Below are positions 7,805 through 15,871 of a stretch of 64,000 bases of DNA, one piece after another (the first letter of the stretch is position 1; each line of letters opens with the position of its first letter). The stretch is from VRUE01 sp963728365. GTDB lineage: Bacteria; Actinomycetota; Thermoleophilia; Solirubrobacterales; 70-9. The position numbers and the translations under genes are program-made. The DNA lies in the NCBI GenBank assembly GCA_963728365.1, contig CAVSJI010000001.1, positions 558,001-622,000 of the forward strand. Direction: 5' to 3'. The notes beneath the pieces were generated by a model. That model had not been told where the DNA came from and did not search any database. It saw nothing but the letters and a program-made list of their open reading frames with translations.

Positions 7805-8311
7805 ATGAAGGGGGTCCGCATCCGCATAGTGGCGATCTCAGCCGCCGCGATCGCGCTGCTTGCCGTGGCGCCGCTGGCCCGCGCCGATGAAGAAGGCCCG
7901 ACCCGCGCCGAATACGTCGAACGGGTCGAGCCGATCTGCAAGGCCAACACGGAAGCCAACATGCGGATCCTGAAGAACGTCAAGCAGCGGGCGCGGAGCA
8001 GGCAGCAGCGCCAGGTCGGGCGCGCCGGCGGACAGTTCATCCACGCCTCGAAGGCCTTCTTCAAGGCGATCGGCAAGATCGCCCAGGTTGCGCGGCCGCC
8101 AGCCGACGAAGCCCGCCTGCTGAAGTGGTTCGCGCACCTGCGGATCGTCGGCAAGGACCTGCGCAAGATCGGCAAGGCGCTGAAGGAAGGCGACAAGATC
8201 CGCGCCGCCCACGAACAGATCCGGGTCGAACGCGCCGCCAACGCCTCGAACAACGTCGGCTTCGTCTTCGAATTCCACTACTGCCGCCTCTCGCAGGCAC
8301 GCTTCACCTAG
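7805..8311 (+). CDS. Secreted hypothetical protein
   Basis: The 168-residue product starts with a classical signal peptide (basic MKGVRIRI, then a hydrophobic run, cleavage probably after ARA near residue 27). The mature part is helical and very basic. It begins TRAEYVERVEPICKANTEAN, and a second Cys occurs at the end (FEFHYCRLSQ), so the two could form a disulfide after export. The E-x-I-C-x-x-x-T-x-x-N segment is familiar from secreted actinobacterial proteins of unknown role. The ATG at 7805 was chosen because it begins the signal peptide; it is divergent from efp, whose start is 91 bp away. Confidence 0.7.
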   Translation: MKGVRIRIVAISAAAIALLAVAPLARADEEGPTRAEYVERVEPICKANTEANMRILKNVKQRARSRQQRQVGRAGGQFIHASKAFFKAIGKIAQVARPPADEARLLKWFAHLRIVGKDLRKIGKALKEGDKIRAAHEQIRVERAANASNNVGFVFEFHYCRLSQARFT

Positions 8312-8392
8312 ACACGACGCGCGGCGCGCCGGCCGCGCGCAAGATGCGCCGGGCTGCGGACGTTTGTTCGGATCGACATACTGCCCGCACCT

Positions 8393-9442
8393 GTGAACGA
8401 AACCCCCGGACTACTCGACAGCCTGCTGCGCGCGCCCGGCCCCTCCGGGTACGAGGGACCCGCCGCTTCCGTCTGGCGCGAGGCGGCCTCCTTTGCCGAG
8501 CTGTCCACCGACGGGATCGGCTCCTCGGTCGCCAGGATCGGCGACGCCGCGCCGCTGCTCGCGATCGTCGGCCACATCGACGAGATCGGGCTCGTCGTCC
8601 GTCACATCGACGAGCAGGGCTTCCTCTGGTTCGCGCCGATTGGCGGCTGGGACCCGCAGATCCTCGTCGGCCAGCGGGTCGAGGTGCAGGGATCAGGCGG
8701 CCCGGTGCTCGGCGTGCTCGGCCGCAAGCCCCTCCACCTGCTCGACGCCGAGGCGCGCAAGAAGGTGGTCGACATCAAGGGCCTGCACATCGACATCGGC
8801 GCCGCGGGCCGCGAGGAGGCGGCGGAGCTGGTCCGCGTCGGCGACCCCGTGGTGATCGCCGGCGAGCCGCTCCGCCTCGCCGGCGGGCGGCTGATCTCCC
8901 GCTCGCTCGACAACCGGCTGGGCGCCTACGTCGCGCTCGAGGCCCTGCGCCGCTGCCGCGAGCGCGATTCGCTGGGCGCCAGCGTCGCCGCGATCGCCGC
9001 CGTGCAGGAGGAGATTGGCCTCTTCGGCGCCCGCACCTCGGCCTTCCACGTCGACCCCGACCTGGCGGTCGTCGTCGACGTCACCCACGCCACCGATGCG
9101 CCGGGGATCGACGAAAAGGAGCTCGGCAGCCATCCGCTCGGCTCCGGCCCAGTGATCTACCGGGGGGCGACCCTCTCCCCGCGGGTCTTCGAGCTACTGA
9201 TCGCGACCGCCGAGCAGGCGGGGATCGAGCACACGGTCGGCGCGACCGGAAACTCCACCGGCACCGATGCCGACGCGGTCCAGTTCGCCCGCTCGGGCAT
9301 CCCCACCAGCCTCGTCTCGGTCCCCCTGCGCTACATGCACTCGCCGGTCGAGACGGTCGATCTCGCCGACGTCGAGGCCGCCGTCGAGCTGCTCGTCGCC
9401 TTCGCCGAGACGCTGCACGGCGACGTAGACCTCGCGCGCTGA
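8393..9442 (+). CDS. M42-family metallo-aminopeptidase
   Basis: Cytosolic dinuclear metal peptidase of the glutamyl aminopeptidase/tetrahedral aminopeptidase family. The 349 residues carry all expected ligand contexts: GHIDEIGLVV (His, and the Asp that orients it), SRSLDNRLGAYVA (bridging Asp), VQEEIGLFGART (general-base Glu and ligand Glu), VVVDVTHATD (ligand Asp) and MHSPVETVD (ligand His). The start is the GTG at 8393, after an 81-bp gap from the secreted-protein gene. A peptide substrate is inferred from the family. The gene converges on the diguanylate cyclase gene across a hairpin at 9521-9543. Confidence 0.88.
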   Translation: MNETPGLLDSLLRAPGPSGYEGPAASVWREAASFAELSTDGIGSSVARIGDAAPLLAIVGHIDEIGLVVRHIDEQGFLWFAPIGGWDPQILVGQRVEVQGSGGPVLGVLGRKPLHLLDAEARKKVVDIKGLHIDIGAAGREEAAELVRVGDPVVIAGEPLRLAGGRLISRSLDNRLGAYVALEALRRCRERDSLGASVAAIAAVQEEIGLFGARTSAFHVDPDLAVVVDVTHATDAPGIDEKELGSHPLGSGPVIYRGATLSPRVFELLIATAEQAGIEHTVGATGNSTGTDADAVQFARSGIPTSLVSVPLRYMHSPVETVDLADVEAAVELLVAFAETLHGDVDLAR

Positions 9443-9520
9443 CTGACGAGGCCCAGAGGCCTCCAGGCAAGGACGCAGGGAGCGTGGCGTGCTCCGCACG
9501 CGAGCGACCGAGGACGCCGC

Positions 9521-9543
9521 CTGACGGTCTCTGGGACCGTCAG
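9521..9543. terminator. Bidirectional terminator-like hairpin
   Basis: Perfect 9-bp stem CTGACGGTC / GACCGTCAG with loop TCTGG, between the convergent M42 peptidase and GGDEF genes and overlapping the GGDEF stop codon. A second small inverted repeat, GAGGCC-CAGA-GGCCTC, lies at 9448-9463. Neither has a clear U-tract. Confidence 0.5.
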
Positions 9544-10562
9544 TTGGCCACGAAGACTCGGTCGCGGCCCCCGGCCTTGGCGGCGTAGAGGGCGGCATCG
9601 GCGCGGGCGACGAGGTCCTCGGTGTCGACGGTGCTGGGCTTGGTCAGCGCGGCGCCGATGCTGATCGTCACGCCGACCCCGCCGGGGCGGCGCCGGCGAA
9701 CGGCCTGGCGCAGGCGCTCGGCGATCGCCACGGCGTCCACCTCGGTCGCCCCGGGGAGGACGACGAGGATCTCCTCGCCGCCGATCCGGTAGATCGAGTC
9801 GCCGGCGCGCAGCACCGCCCGCATCGTGTAGGCGACGTCCTGGAGGACCGCGTCGCCGGCCGCGTGGCCGAGCCGGTCGTTGACGTCCTTGAAGTGGTCG
9901 AGGTCGCAGAGCAGCAGGGCGTGGGACTGACCGGCCCCCTCGCGGCTCGGCTGGCCGTCGAGCTCGGCGAGGCGCTGCTCGAGCGCGTTGCGGTTGTGCA
10001 GGCCGGTGAGCGGGTCGAGGGTGGCGCGGCGCCGGTGGGCGCGGTCGGACTCGACCAGGGCGCCTGAGAGGATCACCGTGCTGAGGATCAAGGCCGTCGC
10101 GGCGACGAGGCTTTGGCTGTGCGCCGCGGCGGACGCCGGGTCGACGCCCGCGGTGCTGACCCCGAAGACGGCGAGCAGGTAGACGGTGCCGACGACCATT
10201 CCCCAGGGGTCGAAGCGGGCGCCGAGGGTGACCGCGGGCAGCGCGAACCACATCAGGACCGGGCTGGTCGGCCCGCCGGTCGAGACCACCGCGCCGGCCA
10301 GCAGCAGCGGCAGGAAGCCCCAGGCGCCCGCGATCCACAGCGAGGGCCGGTCGCTGCGCTGCATGAAGCGGTCGGCGATGGCGAAGCCGCAGAACCCGGC
10401 CGCCAGCGGACCGAGCCAGACCCAGCCCACGGCGGGGCCCGAGGAGGCGAGCGCCACGGCGAGGATCGCGAAGCAGGCCGTGCGGTAGCGACGCACGCGC
10501 CGCTCCATGTCGAGCAGGCGATCGCGGCGCGCCCCGCGCAGGCTGTCGGCGGTGGCCGTCAT
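9540..10562 (-). CDS. Membrane-bound diguanylate cyclase (GGDEF)
   Basis: Makes cyclic di-GMP from two GTP. From the ATG at 10562 the 340-residue protein has a basic start, about six membrane segments (residues 25-170) and a C-terminal GGDEF domain (about 175-340). The A-site reads GGEEI in YRIGGEEILVVLP, an active variant. The inhibitory I-site RAGD lies exactly five residues upstream, so product feedback is likely. DHFKDVNDRLGHAAGDAVL and TISIGAA complete the domain. The membrane part is not a named sensor that I recognise. An in-frame extension upstream to 10703 overlaps the peptidase gene and is not protein-like. It follows the M24 peptidase by 43 bp. Confidence 0.85.
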   Translation of the reverse strand: MTATADSLRGARRDRLLDMERRVRRYRTACFAILAVALASSGPAVGWVWLGPLAAGFCGFAIADRFMQRSDRPSLWIAGAWGFLPLLLAGAVVSTGGPTSPVLMWFALPAVTLGARFDPWGMVVGTVYLLAVFGVSTAGVDPASAAAHSQSLVAATALILSTVILSGALVESDRAHRRRATLDPLTGLHNRNALEQRLAELDGQPSREGAGQSHALLLCDLDHFKDVNDRLGHAAGDAVLQDVAYTMRAVLRAGDSIYRIGGEEILVVLPGATEVDAVAIAERLRQAVRRRRPGGVGVTISIGAALTKPSTVDTEDLVARADAALYAAKAGGRDRVFVAN

Positions 10563-10605
10563 GCGGCGGCATCGGCGGCCGCGCGCGCCTCGCTTAGCCC
10601 TGCAC

Positions 10606-11673
10606 TCAGTCCACCAGCTGAAGGTCCTTGGGCAGGGAGCTGAGATTGCGGTGGCCATCCTCGGTGACGACGACCAGGTCCTCGATGCGCACGCCGAGCT
10701 CACCGGGCAGGTAGACCCCAGGCTCGATCGTCACCACTTCGCCGGCGGCGAGCACGTCCTCGGAGCGCTGCGACACGCGCGGCTCCTCGTGCACCTCGAG
10801 CCCAACCCCGTGACCGAGGCCGTGGCCGAAGCGCTCGCCGTGACCGGCGGCGGCGATCAGCTCGCGGGCGGCGCCGTCGACCTCCTCGGCCTTCGCTCCC
10901 CCGTGCACCGCCGCGAGCCCCGCTTCCTGCGCCTCGAGCACGGTCGCGTATACGGTGCGCGCCACCTCGCCCGGCTCGCCGGTTGCAAAGGTGCGGGTGC
11001 CGTCCGAGCAGTAGCCGTCGAGCCTGGCGCCCATGTCGAAGACGACCAGCTCGCCGCGGCCGATCCGCCGCTCGCCGGGCTCGGCGTGCGGCAGGGCGCC
11101 GTTCGGGCCGGCGGCGACGATCGCCGGGAAGGACGGCTCGGCGCCCTGCTCTCGCATCCGCGCTTCGGCGGCGCGCGCCACCTCGAGCTCGGTGCGGCCG
11201 GTCAGGCCGTCCTCCAGCGCCCGGCCCCAGATCTCGTCGGCGAGCTCCGAGCTGGCGGCGATTGCCGCCAGCTCGGCCTCGTCCTTGACCCGGCGCAGCT
11301 TCTCGACCGTGCCTGCAGCGCCCTCGAAGGCGACCCCCTCCCCAACCTTCTCCTTCAGCTTCTCGAAGCCGCGCACCGCCATGTGGTGGTCCTCGAAGCC
11401 GGTGCGACCGCTGAGCCGCTCGGCGATCCCACCCAGCCAGTCGTCGCGCACGGTGACCACCTCCCAACCCTCGACCTCGGCCGCGGCACGCTCGGTGTAG
11501 CGGAAGTCGGTGAGGAAGACGCGCAGCTCTGGCCCACAGACGCAGGCGCCGTTGGTGCCGCCGAAGCCGGTCAGGTAGCGGACGTTGACCAGGTCGGTGA
11601 CCAGCAGGCAGTCGAGCCCCTTCTCGGCCACCAGGGCCGCGAGCCGATCCCCGCGCGAGCTCACGACCACCAT
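10606..11673 (-). CDS. M24 metallopeptidase, Xaa-Pro aminopeptidase/dipeptidase type
   Basis: Cleaves N-terminal residues before proline in the cytosol. The 355 residues have a creatinase-type N-terminal domain (VNVRYLTGFGGTNGA) and a pita-bread catalytic domain. The metal ligands are readable: two Asp in VVFDMGARLDGYCSDGTRTF, His in FGHGLGHGVGLEVHE, and two Glu in TIEPGVYLPGELGVRIED. Its usual partner efp lies 3 kb away on the same strand. The ATG at 11673 is directly abutted by the palindrome at 11674-11720, so the only Shine-Dalgarno-like bases (CCGGAA) belong to the repeat. Which Xaa-Pro enzyme (PepP or PepQ) is not decided. Confidence 0.88.
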   Translation of the reverse strand: MVVVSSRGDRLAALVAEKGLDCLLVTDLVNVRYLTGFGGTNGACVCGPELRVFLTDFRYTERAAAEVEGWEVVTVRDDWLGGIAERLSGRTGFEDHHMAVRGFEKLKEKVGEGVAFEGAAGTVEKLRRVKDEAELAAIAASSELADEIWGRALEDGLTGRTELEVARAAEARMREQGAEPSFPAIVAAGPNGALPHAEPGERRIGRGELVVFDMGARLDGYCSDGTRTFATGEPGEVARTVYATVLEAQEAGLAAVHGGAKAEEVDGAARELIAAAGHGERFGHGLGHGVGLEVHEEPRVSQRSEDVLAAGEVVTIEPGVYLPGELGVRIEDLVVVTEDGHRNLSSLPKDLQLVD

Positions 11674-11720
11674 TTCCGGTGCGCTTTGTCCCCGCGTAGG
11701 GGGGGAAGGGCGCACCGGAA
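11674..11720. repeat. Intergenic palindrome between aroQ and the M24 peptidase gene
   Basis: Outer arms TTCCGGTGCGC / GCGCACCGGAA pair perfectly over 11 bp; inside them CCCC and GGGG runs pair around the loop GCGTA. The repeat fills the whole gap, ending at the base next to the peptidase start codon and two bases from the aroQ stop. Confidence 0.85.
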
Positions 11721-11722
11721 GC

Positions 11723-12181
11723 TCATCCTGCGCCCGTGCCGAGCTGGTCGGCCAGCAGCGTGAGGGCCTCGCGGTAGCCGTCGGGGCCCTTGCCGCTGAC
11801 CTTGGCGAGCACCAGACCGTCGAAGACCGAGACCCGGCGCCAGTCCTCGCGCGCCTCGACGTCGGAGAGGTGGACCTCGACCGTGGGTAGCGCCGCCACC
11901 GCGAGCGCGTCGGCGATCGCCCGGCTGTAGTGGGTCCAGGCGCCGGCGTTGACCAGCACTGCATCGGCCAGCTCCGGCGCCCGGTGCAGGTATTCGCAGA
12001 ACTCGCCCTCGGCGTTGGTCTGGAAGAAGATCGCCTCGAGTCCCACCTCGCGCGCCCAGCGCTGGATCCTCGCCTCGAGCTCGTACAGCGAGAGGCCGCC
12101 GTATACCGAGGCATCGCGGCGTTCGAGGATGTCGAAGTTGACGCCGTGCAGGACGGCTACGCGATTGTGGGCGCTGGTCAC
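11723..12181 (-). CDS. aroQ: 3-dehydroquinate dehydratase, type II
   Basis: Third step of the shikimate pathway: dehydrates 3-dehydroquinate to 3-dehydroshikimate as a dodecameric flavodoxin-like enzyme. The 152 residues align throughout, with the catalytic Tyr in RRDASVYGG and the lid Arg nearby. Two usually strict motifs are altered: NPGAYTH is NAGAWTHYS, and EVHLSN is EVHLSD. The first motif is LHGVNFDILERR instead of the usual NGPNLNLLGxR. The fold and order are clear, so I keep the name but note the divergence. It overlaps aroKB by 4 nt upstream and is followed by a palindrome. Confidence 0.85.
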   Translation of the reverse strand: MTSAHNRVAVLHGVNFDILERRDASVYGGLSLYELEARIQRWAREVGLEAIFFQTNAEGEFCEYLHRAPELADAVLVNAGAWTHYSRAIADALAVAALPTVEVHLSDVEAREDWRRVSVFDGLVLAKVSGKGPDGYREALTLLADQLGTGAG

Positions 12182-13716
12182 GGCAGTAGCTCCTCCACGG
12201 CCTCGCGGACCCTAGCCGGGTCGACCAGCTGCCCGCTGCGGGGTGCGCCCGGCTCGGAGAGCAGGACGAAGCCGACCCCCTCGGCGGTGCGCTTCTTGTC
12301 GCGCTGCAGGGCCTCGAGGATCGCATCGACGAAGAGCGATTCGCCGTCGATAGTGACGGGCAGGCCGTGTCGCTCGAGGATGTCCGCCACCTCGGCTCTG
12401 AGCTCCGCCGCGCCTGAGAGCCGCAGCGCGGCGAGGAGCCCGAGGCCGACCGCTTCTCCGTGCGTGTGGTGGGTGTAGGCGGATGCTGTCTCGATGGCAT
12501 GGCCGACGGTGTGGCCAAGATTGAGCACCGCGCGCCAGCCGGTTTCCTTCTCGTCGGCAGCAACCACGGCGCACTTGTAGCGAGCGCAGGCAAATGCCAG
12601 ATCGCCGACCTGGGCTGGGCTGAGGCTGTCGATCGTGCGCACTCGATCCCAGAGTTCGCCGCCGGCGAGGAGCGCCGTCTTGAGAACCTCGACGAAGCCC
12701 GAGCTCAGTTCCCAGGCAGGGAGGGTCTCAAGCGCGGCCGTGTCCACCAAGACCGCGGCTGGAAGATGGTAGGCGCCAACGTAGTTCTTGCCCTCGGGCA
12801 GGTCCACTCCGGTCTTGCCCCCGTAGGCAGAGTCGACCTGCGCCACGCAGGTGGTCGGCAAATGCACGACCGGGACGCCCCGCTGGTAGACGTGCGCCAG
12901 GAAACCTGCGAGATCTCCAATCACCCCGCCGCCCAGCGCCACGAGGTGGTCGTCCCGCCTCATCCCCGCATTGGCGAGCATGCGAAGCACTCGCTCGGCT
13001 TCGGCCATCGTCTTCACCTGCTCGCCAGGCTCCAGTTCGATCAAGGCCTCGAGCGGGCCGATCTTCTGGGCATACAACGGGCCAACCGCCGTATCAGAGA
13101 CGCAGAAGCGTCGTCCGTCGAGCGGCCACGGCTCGGTTCCGAGCAGCCCAGGGCCAACGAACACCGGGTACTCGCCCGAGGCGCTCGCGGCCCAGAGCAT
13201 CTTCGTCCCGGGCGGAAGCTGCGTGAGAGCGGCCAGCGAGGGCATCGCCCGCATGATCAGGCCCCGGTCGCCCGGCGGCACGATCGCATCGGCAATCGAC
13301 TCGTACAGCGGCGCGCGCTCGGCGAGCAGCGCCTCGACCCGGTCCTGGCTGCCGGCCAGCGGTCGGTCACTGCGCGCTATCCGCGCCCAGGCCTGCGTCG
13401 CCTCGACCTGCAGCCAGACGACGACGTGGCGGGCGAGGGCCTCGCGCACCGGCGCGGAGAGCACGCTGCCGCCGCCGAGGGCGATCGCGCCGCCGTCGGC
13501 CGACTCGAGCGCGGCGAGCACGACCTCCTCCTCGATCGCCCGGAAGGCCTCCTCACCGAACTCGTCGAAGAACTCGGGGATCGTCGTCCCCGCCTTCTCC
13601 TCGATCAGCGCATCGGTCTCGGCCGTCCCGAGACCGGCGTCGCGGGCGGCGGCGAGAGCGCTCGACTTGCCCGCCCCCATGAAGCCGATGAAGACCAGGG
13701 CGGGCTTCACGGTCAA
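12178..13716 (-). CDS. aroKB: Fused shikimate kinase / 3-dehydroquinate synthase
   Basis: One 512-residue protein carries two shikimate enzymes. Residues 1 to about 165 are shikimate kinase: P-loop GFMGAGKSS, TDALIEEKAG for shikimate binding, the Arg in FRAIEEEVV, GGGSVL, and the lid Arg in RPLAG. Residues about 175-512 are dehydroquinate synthase: GGGVIGDLAGF for NAD binding, PTTCVAQVDSAYGGKTGVD, LNLGHTVGHAIE for zinc, and HGEAVGLG. Both active sites look intact. The fusion joins steps two and five, which are not consecutive. The gene overlaps aroC upstream and aroQ downstream by 4 nt each, so three genes are translationally coupled. Confidence 0.93.
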   Translation of the reverse strand: MTVKPALVFIGFMGAGKSSALAAARDAGLGTAETDALIEEKAGTTIPEFFDEFGEEAFRAIEEEVVLAALESADGGAIALGGGSVLSAPVREALARHVVVWLQVEATQAWARIARSDRPLAGSQDRVEALLAERAPLYESIADAIVPPGDRGLIMRAMPSLAALTQLPPGTKMLWAASASGEYPVFVGPGLLGTEPWPLDGRRFCVSDTAVGPLYAQKIGPLEALIELEPGEQVKTMAEAERVLRMLANAGMRRDDHLVALGGGVIGDLAGFLAHVYQRGVPVVHLPTTCVAQVDSAYGGKTGVDLPEGKNYVGAYHLPAAVLVDTAALETLPAWELSSGFVEVLKTALLAGGELWDRVRTIDSLSPAQVGDLAFACARYKCAVVAADEKETGWRAVLNLGHTVGHAIETASAYTHHTHGEAVGLGLLAALRLSGAAELRAEVADILERHGLPVTIDGESLFVDAILEALQRDKKRTAEGVGFVLLSEPGAPRSGQLVDPARVREAVEELLP

Positions 13717-14879
13717 CCCCGCCAGTCGATGCGCTCTCGGTAAGCGTCGACCGCCGCGAGCACGTCGTCGATGTGGTCGCCGCCGAACTTCTCGCGGTAG
13801 CAGCGCGCCAGGGTCAGGCAGACCATCGCCTCGGCAACCACCGCGGCGGCCGGCACCACGGTTGAGTCGGTGCGCTCGCGCAGCGCCTGCGCCGGCTGCT
13901 TGGTCTCGGTGTCGACCGAGCGCAGCGGCTTGGTCAGGGTCGAGATCGGCTTGATCGCGGCGCGCACCGAGAGCGGCTGGCCGTTGGTCATGCCGCCCTC
14001 GAGGCCGCCCGCGTGGTTGGTCTCCCGCCGGTAGCCGCGCTCCTCCGACCAGAAGATCTCATCGTGCGCTTCGGAGCCGGGGCGGCCGGCGACGTTCCAG
14101 GCTTCGCCGATCGCCACGCCCTTCACCGACTGGATCGAGGCGACGGCACCGGCCAGGCGGCCGTCGAGGCGGTCCTCCCAGGAGACGTGCGAGCCGAGCC
14201 CGGGGACGAGGCCGAAGGCGAGCACCTCGAAGCTGCCGCCGAGGCTCTCGTTGGCCTTGCGCAGCCGGTTGATCTCCTCGACCATCGCCGCGCTGGCCTC
14301 GGAGTCGAGGCAGCGCACCGGGTCCTCGTCGACGTCCGCGAAGTCAGCCGGGGCGAGGTCGGCGCGCTCGGTCGCCTCGACCGAGGAGATCTGGGTGACG
14401 TGGCTGTGGACGCTCACGCCAAGCGCGGTGAGCAGGCCGCGGGCGATCGAGCCGGCGGCGACGCGGGCGGCGGTCTCGCGGGCGCTGGCCCGCTCGAGCA
14501 CGTTGCGGATGTCAGCGTGTCCGTACTTCTGGGCGCCAACCAGATCGGCGTGGCCGGGCCGCGGCAGGTGGACCTCGTCGACCTCGGCCTCAACCGGCCA
14601 GGGATTCATCCGCTCCTCCCAGTTGGCGTAGTCGCGGTTGGCGACCAGCACCGCGATCGGGCTGCCGAGGGTGCGGCCGTGGCGCAGGCCGGAGCGGACC
14701 TCGACCGCGTCGGTCTCGATCTTCATCCGCCCGCCACGGCCGTGACCGAGCTGGCGGCGGGCCATGTCGCGGTCCAGCGCCTCGCGGTCGAGCTCCAGCC
14801 CGGCCGGCATCCCCTCGACGATCGCCACAAGGCCCGGCCCGTGCGACTCCCCGGCCGTGGTGAATCGGAACACGCTCAT
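13713..14879 (-). CDS. aroC: Chorismate synthase
   Basis: Last common step to the aromatic amino acids: anti-1,4-elimination of phosphate from EPSP with reduced FMN. From the ATG at 14879 the 388-residue protein starts MSVFRFTTAGESHGPGLVAI, followed by RRQLGHGRGGRMKIETD, GHADLVGAQKYGHADIRNVLERASARET and the C-terminal ERTDSTVVPAAAVVAEAM. These are the FMN and substrate signatures of the family. Codons further upstream in frame run into the palindrome and are not conserved. It overlaps aroKB by 4 nt and is separated from aroE by the hairpin at 14919-14975. Confidence 0.95.
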   Translation of the reverse strand: MSVFRFTTAGESHGPGLVAIVEGMPAGLELDREALDRDMARRQLGHGRGGRMKIETDAVEVRSGLRHGRTLGSPIAVLVANRDYANWEERMNPWPVEAEVDEVHLPRPGHADLVGAQKYGHADIRNVLERASARETAARVAAGSIARGLLTALGVSVHSHVTQISSVEATERADLAPADFADVDEDPVRCLDSEASAAMVEEINRLRKANESLGGSFEVLAFGLVPGLGSHVSWEDRLDGRLAGAVASIQSVKGVAIGEAWNVAGRPGSEAHDEIFWSEERGYRRETNHAGGLEGGMTNGQPLSVRAAIKPISTLTKPLRSVDTETKQPAQALRERTDSTVVPAAAVVAEAMVCLTLARCYREKFGGDHIDDVLAAVDAYRERIDWRG

Positions 14880-14918
14880 GCTGCGCAAGGCTATAGGCGC
14901 GTCAACCGACAGGCCTCC

Positions 14919-14975
14919 CTCCGCTCCGGTGCGCCTTTTCCCCGCCACGGGGGGATAAAGCGCACCGGAGCGGAG
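14919..14975. repeat. Intergenic palindrome between aroE and aroC
   Basis: The longest arms of the family: CTCCGCTCCGGTGCGC pairs perfectly with its complement over 16 bp, with CCCC/GGGG pairing inside and loop GCCAC. The outer extension CTCCG is unique to this copy and is matched on both sides. Confidence 0.85.
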
Positions 14976-14988
14976 TGCAGGGGCGGGC

Positions 14989-15807
14989 TCAGCGGCGGGC
15001 GGCGGCTCGCATCGCGTCGAGCGGTGCTGGGCGGTGGGTCCAGATTTCGAGGGAGAGGGCGCCCTGCTGGACGAGGATCTCGATCCCGTCGACGGTGGCG
15101 GCGCCGGCCGCGCTGGCGGCGCGCAGCAGGGCGGTCGGGTCGGCGCCGTAGACCATGTCGACCACGGTCTGGCCGGGCGCGAAGTCGGCGGCGCTCAGCG
15201 GCAGCTCGGCGAACGGGTCCTCGCCATGCAGGCCGACGGCGGTCGAGTTGACGATCAGCTCGTAGGCGGCCTGATCGGGGGAGTCGACCGGGGTGCCGCC
15301 GAGGTCGGCGCAGAGACGGCGCGAGCGGTCCCCCGTGCGGTTCCACACGTCCACCGCGGCGCCCTCGCGCAGCAGCGCCCAGGCTACGGCGCGCGCCGCG
15401 CCGCCGGCGCCCAGCACCAGGGCCCGCACGCCATCCGGCGATGCGGGCAGCGAGCGGACCAGCCCCTCGGCGTCGGTGTTCTCGGCGCGGATCGCGACCC
15501 CGCCGGCCTCGCCGCTCTCGCCGGCGCTCTCGAAGAGCAGCGTGTTGGCGGCGCCGATCTCACGTGCCTCCTCGGAGAGCTCGTCGGCGAGCGCCAGCAC
15601 GGCGTCCTTGTGCGGCACGGTCACGTTCGCCCCGACGAACCCTTCGCCGGGCATCGCCCGCACCCGCTGCCCGAAGGCATCGGGCGTCACCTCGAGCGCC
15701 TCGTAGCTCCACTCGCCGGAGAGGCCGAGCTCGGCGAGCGCGGCGTTGTGCATCGCCGGCGAGCGCGAGTGCCCGACCGGGTACCCGAGCACGGCGAGCC
15801 GCTTCAC
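14989..15807 (-). CDS. aroE: Shikimate dehydrogenase
   Basis: NADP-dependent reduction of 3-dehydroshikimate to shikimate. From the GTG at 15807 the 272 residues start VKRLAVLGYPVGHSRSPAMH (shikimate-binding Ser pair). They continue with GANVTVPHKDAVL (catalytic Lys), AANTLL, the Rossmann motif VLGAGGAARAVAWAL with the WNRTGDRS strand that suits NADP, and VNSTAVGLHG. The C-terminal VDGIEILVQQGALSLEIWTH closes the substrate site. A longer in-frame start crosses the palindrome and is rejected. It lies between mltG and aroC with a hairpin on each side, so transcription may be attenuated around it. Confidence 0.94.
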   Translation of the reverse strand: MKRLAVLGYPVGHSRSPAMHNAALAELGLSGEWSYEALEVTPDAFGQRVRAMPGEGFVGANVTVPHKDAVLALADELSEEAREIGAANTLLFESAGESGEAGGVAIRAENTDAEGLVRSLPASPDGVRALVLGAGGAARAVAWALLREGAAVDVWNRTGDRSRRLCADLGGTPVDSPDQAAYELIVNSTAVGLHGEDPFAELPLSAADFAPGQTVVDMVYGADPTALLRAASAAGAATVDGIEILVQQGALSLEIWTHRPAPLDAMRAAARR

Positions 15808-15818
15808 CGCAAACCCCC

Positions 15819-15867
15819 GTTCCGGTGCGCCTTTTGTGGGCATAGACCGCAAAAGGCGCACCGGAAC
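15819..15867. repeat. Intergenic palindrome between mltG and aroE
   Basis: An 18-bp perfect stem (GTTCCGGTGCGCCTTTTG and its complement) encloses TGGGCATAGACCG, in which GG can pair with CC around a GCATAGA loop. It ends 4 bases from the mltG stop and starts 11 bases before the aroE start, leaving GGGGG as the aroE ribosome site. Confidence 0.9.
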
Positions 15868-15871
15868 CCGG

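Noticed and set aside
7714..8253. In-frame N-terminal extension of EF-P to over 360 residues
   Set aside because: Homology starts at the GTG at 7713, and the extension lies antisense to the secreted-protein gene at 7805-8311.
15819..15867. Palindromes as ordinary Rho-independent terminators
   Set aside because: Their T-runs lie inside the stem and no U-tract follows; several sit within operons whose downstream genes need read-through.
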